From positions 23,410,529-23,474,528 of the forward strand of contig JBBMOA010000010.1 in assembly GCA_037954235.1 (NCBI GenBank): a DNA stretch of 64,000 nt, written 5' to 3'. The position numbers were made by a program, and so were the translations under genes. The notes below the pieces were generated by a model. The model worked only from the letters and a program-made list of their open reading frames with translations. It did no database searches and was not told where the DNA came from. Position 1 is the stretch's first letter, and the number at the start of each line of letters is the position of its first letter. Shown here piece after piece: positions 54,387-60,300 of this stretch. The stretch comes from Aulostomus chinensis (taxonomy: Eukaryota; Chordata; Actinopteri; Syngnathiformes; Aulostomidae).

Positions 54387-57300
54387 TATAGGAACCAATG
54401 GGCTGGTGACATATGGTGGTATCGCAGTGGAGGGGTTCACCATCAACCCAGTGACAGGTGTCATAACGACCACTAAGCCACTGGATAGAGAGCTCCAGGA
54501 GTACTACACTGTGACGGGTACATCATTATAAATAATACATATGTCATGTCCTGTCTGCTTAGTAAAATAGAAAAAACAAAAAAACAGGCATAAAAACTTA
54601 ATAGGGTCTTCGCCCCGGAGTGCCTCCGGGCTCAGGCCCTAAAAATCAGAAACTAAAACAATCACATTTTGAATATTTAGATTTCATCACAACCTTCCTA
54701 ATTCTGATTATTTCAATGAAATATTGTACCGTATTATTCGCCCAGACAGAAGTTCAATACAGCAGTCTTTCATAAAGCAGTAAATACTAAACAACACAAG
54801 AGCTACAGACGCCCACCCACATTGGTTTTCCTGTTGTCTCCTTTTCATCAAAATATGTACAAGTATCAACATGTTCAGCAACATATCTTGTTGAATGAGC
54901 CACCAAACAAACAGGGAAACTGCTGACATCATTTTGCGGGCTAGACAGAGAATTTGCTGTTCCACTGCAGCATATTACACAGCACATAAGTGTATTTATT
55001 CGATACTGGTACACTCATTTCTTTTCACATTCCTAGCTGTAGTTGAAGCTGCAAGTTTGCTTTCCTCGATTGTTCTCTGCTGACAGGCAGACAGGACACC
55101 TCCTGCCTGCTGAAATAATAATGGAACTTTAGGATGTTTTTTATCCAAAGAGCTTCATTTGAATAATAGAAAAGTATTTCAGTATGTTTAAAAATATGCT
55201 GATATTATGGTTTGACTGCAAAATGGAGTTACTAATACATTTGGCTTTTATCAACGGCTGCACCCAGAAATTCCAAGTTTGTTTCTCATCTTGCCATATT
55301 TTTTCTTTAGTTTATGCAAAAGATGGAGGCCTCCCCCCCAACTATGCCAAAGCCACAGTGAGGATCCGAATTCTTGATGAGAATGACAATGCCCCCGTGT
55401 TTGGACGTCTCTACTACAGCATAGAGGTGCCTGAAAACTTGGAGGCATTACTTCTTTTCACCCTCAGAGCCACTGACCAAGATGCAGGAGACAGTGGGAA
55501 GTTGAACTACAGAATTACAGGTTGGATTCAGTACAGCATCCAGAACTGCTCCTGTGATTTGACAGTATCAGTTGATACATAATTTGCCAATGGTTTGCTT
55601 GCAGCTGGTGACCCTGCAGGAGATTTCCGCTTGGAGAGAGAATCAGGAGCGTTGTCAACTTCAAGGGCCCTTGATCGTGAAAAACGAGCCAGATACACAC
55701 TAACAGTAACAGCCCAGGATCAGGGCCATCCTTCCCTGAGCAGCACCACTACTGTGGAGGTGACTGTCCTGGACATGAATGACCACAGCCCCCAGTTTCA
55801 GAGCAGCAGCTACACTGCAGATGTGTCTGAAGATGTCCCCATTGGTTCTTTGGTCCTTGAAGTGAAGGCCGTTGATCTGGACCAGGGGCTGAACAGTCAA
55901 GTTATGTACTTTTTGAGCAGTGGCTCTAAGAGCATGTTCATCATAGACCAAAGTACTGGCCACATTATCACAGCAGCCCCCCTAGATAGAGAGAGAACCG
56001 CCTCTTACACTTTTGAGGTGTGTGCCACTGACTCATCCCCCTCAAACCCTCACAACTCCACTGCTCAGGTCACTATTTACATTCAGGATGTGAATGACAA
56101 CGCTCCATTCTTCATCCAGGATCCACTCATTGTAAACATCTCTGTGAGCAGTGTGTCTAACCGCAAAGTGCTGGCCACCATGAGGGCAGAGGACAAGGAC
56201 TTTGGGGCTAATGGCTCTGTGTTTTATCGCTTTGCCAACTCTGTGAGGGGCTTCACCATCAATTCACTGACAGGGGACATCCAGGCTACAGAGAAACTCC
56301 AGACTATGACCCAGAGCCAGAGGACTTTGATTGTGCAGGCCATGGACCAAGGCAAACCAGCTCAGTCCTCCCTGGGGGTAGTTATTATTTATATCAGAGA
56401 ACAGAGCTACAGGGGGATCCGCTTTTCTCGCACAGCACGAGATGTCAGTCTGCAAGAGAATGCTGCTAAAGGTGTGAAATCATACAATTTAAACTTTTTT
56501 CTTTGAAGTGTTTACTGTAGTAATTATTTTGAGGAACAGTGTTTCAACTGGATGTGTATTCCATTTTGTAGGTACAGTAGTAACACAGACTCAGGCCCAG
56601 TACCCAGACGGCTCTCAAACTGGTGTCAGCTACAGTCTTTTCAGTGGAAACAGAATGCAATCTTTTGGAATAAACACGATTACTGGTAAGTGCAGAGATG
56701 GCAGCATATACTACAAAAACATTTTCCAAAATTACTGTGTGACTCACTGTTATTATTTTCTGAATTAGGTGAAATATGGGTCCAGAAATCTGAGGGACTA
56801 GACTTTGAGGAGACCCCTAAACTCCGCCTAGTGGTGAAAGCTGAGACGGCATCCTCCAGCTCCTACATGGCTGTTAACATAATTTTGCAAGATGTCAATG
56901 ACAATTTGCCACGCTTCCAACTCCAGAACTACATAGCTTATATTCAAGAAGCACAAGGATATGATTTCCCAATTATCCAGGTGCAGTAGTCTGTCCCCCA
57001 CAAATTTATTATGGTTGGCTGTTGTTGAAGTGTGAAGTTATGTTCTAAAAACGGCACTCAAGCTGTAGAAACCTGGATAGTTTCAGTGCTGTGGAAAAAT
57101 GACTGTTTGTTCTCAATGTCTCCCCTCTCTCTATACATATACTCAGTTGTGTGATGAAGCCAGACTCTTCTCGCTCATTTTGTGAACTCTTGACTTCCAG
57201 GGTCCAACTGGTCTCACTGACATAGCAATTATAAACACTTGCTATATTTTCATTTCTAATTTGGGGTGGTCATTTCTCCAGGTTGCAGCAGATGATTTGG

Positions 57301-60300
57301 ACCAGGGTCAAAATGGTCAGGTGACCTACTCCATTAGGTCATCATCCATGAGTGGTTTGTTTAAGATAGACCCACTGACTGGCAGCATCACCACTGCAGC
57401 CATAATGGACCGAGAGATCTGGACACAAACAAAGTGAGTGTGCTCTTTTTTTGTCTTTTAGTTTATTCTTTTTTTTAAATATTTATTTTTCTATAACATC
57501 ATATGCAATAGAATATGAGAGTTGTTTTGTTTTTTTTCTTGTTTTTTTTTGGAAAAGAGTAAATCCAACTTGATCAGCAACAGGAAGACATTGTTAAACT
57601 TTGAAGGTCTTCCTATGACATCGCAGAGAGAAGGTTTCAGTTTTAAACAGAGAAGAGATGTACAGTAAGGAGAGGAACTGAAAGAGAGGATTTCATGCAC
57701 TTGAACATTTCAAAGTTGGGAAAAAAAAACACATCGTATTTGTCCTGTGGATGCGTACTGCTGAATTCCAGATTATCAAAGTAGGCTCATCTTAATATGG
57801 GCTGATAAATACTGTTAGCAGGTTCACAAAAGTTAAAAGTGAAGGACCTGACATTCATTTTTTGGTCCCAGGCTTGTCATTACTGCGACAGACCGGGGAA
57901 CGCCGCGGCTTGCTGGCTCTGCCACCCTCACTGTGATCATCATTGACCTCAATGACAACAGCCCTATGATTCCTCTACCTCGAGAGATCAGGGTACCTGA
58001 AGGTAACTCATTGTCACAGTGGGAGTTAGTCCAGTGATCCTGTCACAAAGCCTCGCATCACACTTCCTGTCAGTTAATTCCATGGGGATCAGTGAGAAAA
58101 GTCTAACCCTGTTTTCAGACGAGTTTTTGCAGGTTATCGCCTTTCATTTTCTACCTCTTACATCAAAGCTTTCCAAAACAGGATCTTTCTCAATAATAAA
58201 AGTAAAACTATACATTTTTAAAATGTGGTCTATTCAAAGTATCTTCTCTTGTTTTGCCTCCGAAACAGATACCCTAATTGGCACAGTCATAACCCAGGTA
58301 ACAGGAAATGACGTGGACTCAGGGCCGACTCTCTCCTACACGCTACACCTGGATAGAAACAGTCAGGGCATGTTTGGGATTCATTGCTATGGTGGAGGTG
58401 TGTCTCTGACTGGCCCACTGGACTATGAGGAAAGGACGTGGTACACTCTGACTATCCGCTCGTCTGACTCTAGACATCAAAGTGAAGCTAATCTGACAGT
58501 GCTGGTGGATGATGTCAATGATAATGTCCCCACTTTCACTCAAGACCTGTACCAGGTACAGCTCAAACACTCACCTGTTTTCACCCACCTGCCTGAATGT
58601 GTATTTACAATGTTCCCACAGCAATATCTCTCTCCTGAGGTGTGTTTATTGTGTGGTGTCTACCAGGTGACTGTATCAGAGCACCTCCCAGCAGGCAGTG
58701 CAGTAATCACTGTAACAGCCACTGACCGGGACTCTGGGGACAACGGAAAGATTACTTACAGAGTAATGTCGTCAACTAGGGGTGTCTTCTATGTTGACCC
58801 AAGCAACGGTAAGATTACCGTGTGCACATTTATTTTTGTTTATTTCCCAAGCAGTGCTCCCCTTAATAACTCTTAAAAAATTGCAGTTCCCTAAGGTTTA
58901 GTTTGGGGCATATTTGCAAGACACGTTGCAAAATATTTAATCACTTTGCTTGTTAAATGCCGTTGAAAAACAGATTTAATGTTATTTTTCACAGCTGTTT
59001 TGCTTCAGATAACATGCAAAAACATGGTGTAATTTTGCCTTAAGATATTCTGTCTCCTGTTCTGAAAATATGATTGCTTACCTCAAATAATGTTTGCAAG
59101 AGTAATTCATTACTTATTTAAATAATTAACAATAAATTACTCTATAGCACACCACATCATCTTATGAACAGCATTGATTATTAATATAATAAATGGTCGA
59201 TGGGAATTAAAGTCATGTTCATTTTCTTACAGGTACTGTGTTCATCAGCCAGAAAACAGAGTTTGATTTTGAGAACCCCTCAATCCTGGTGGTGATAGAG
59301 GCTCGGGACCAGGGCACTCCATCTCTTTCATCTATCACTACTATCCAGGTCCAAGTGTCTGATATCAATGACAACACCCCCATCTTCCACCAATCAGAGT
59401 ATAGAGCGACTGTGTCTGAAGATGAGCTTCCTGGATCCACTGTTCTGACCTTAGAGGCTGTTGATGGAGACCTGTCCCGGGAGAACTGTGGTTTTGATTT
59501 TGCCATCGCCAGTGGCAATTCAGGCAACGCCTTCCAGATTGAAAGCAGCGTGCGCTTCTTGGAGGGGAAGGGCTTCCAGACAGTTGGGAGCTTGATCCTG
59601 GTGGAGGAGCTGGATTTTGAAGCAGTGTCAAGTTATAACCTGACTGTTGTGGTATCAGATCGTGGGGTCCCCCAGCGTAGCTCCAGCGTGCCTATCCTAA
59701 TCAGCATTACAGATGTCAATGACAACCCTCCAGCTTTCAGCAGAGCAGAGTACAATGTAGTACTGAGCGAGAGTGCAGCTGCAGGGACAGAGATCTTACA
59801 TCTGTCTGCCACCGATCGAGACTCTGCTCCCAACGGAGAGGTGCGGTACTCCATAAGCTCAGGAGATGAGAGAGACCTCTTCCAGGTGGATCAGTGGACT
59901 GGTGCACTTAGGCTGCGACAAATTTTAGACAGTGAGAGGCAGTTGACCCATATGATTATTGTCCAGGCTACTGATGGTTGGGGGCACTATGCCTTAGCCC
60001 CAGTAAGTATTGAGGTGAAGGACATCAATGACAACAGGCCCTTCTTTCCCCTCAAACTTGTGACTGCCAGCATCAGGGAGAACCAACCCCCAAATGCCTT
60101 AGTTACCATGGTGCATGCAATCGACCATGACAAAGGTGCTTTTGGACAGCTGAGGTACTACATGTTAGAAGAACCTAAAGATGGAAGAGAGGCCTTCTTC
60201 ATCAACCAAACATCAGGAGAACTACGGACTCGGTCTACTTTTGATTTTGAGAAGGTAAACTTCTTCCATTTTAAGGCCGTTGCCATGGACGCTGGCAACT

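Larger units (their letters stand above)
53039..54391 (+). other. dchs1 intron, 1,353 bp, with fish repeat and terminal TG tract
   Basis: GT-AG intron that splits the calcium-binding segment of repeat 16. It holds an ACTTAAGT-rich interspersed element (about 53450-53905), a CAAA microsatellite (53912-53930) and a (TG)37 tract ending 6 bp before the next exon. Confidence 0.9.
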
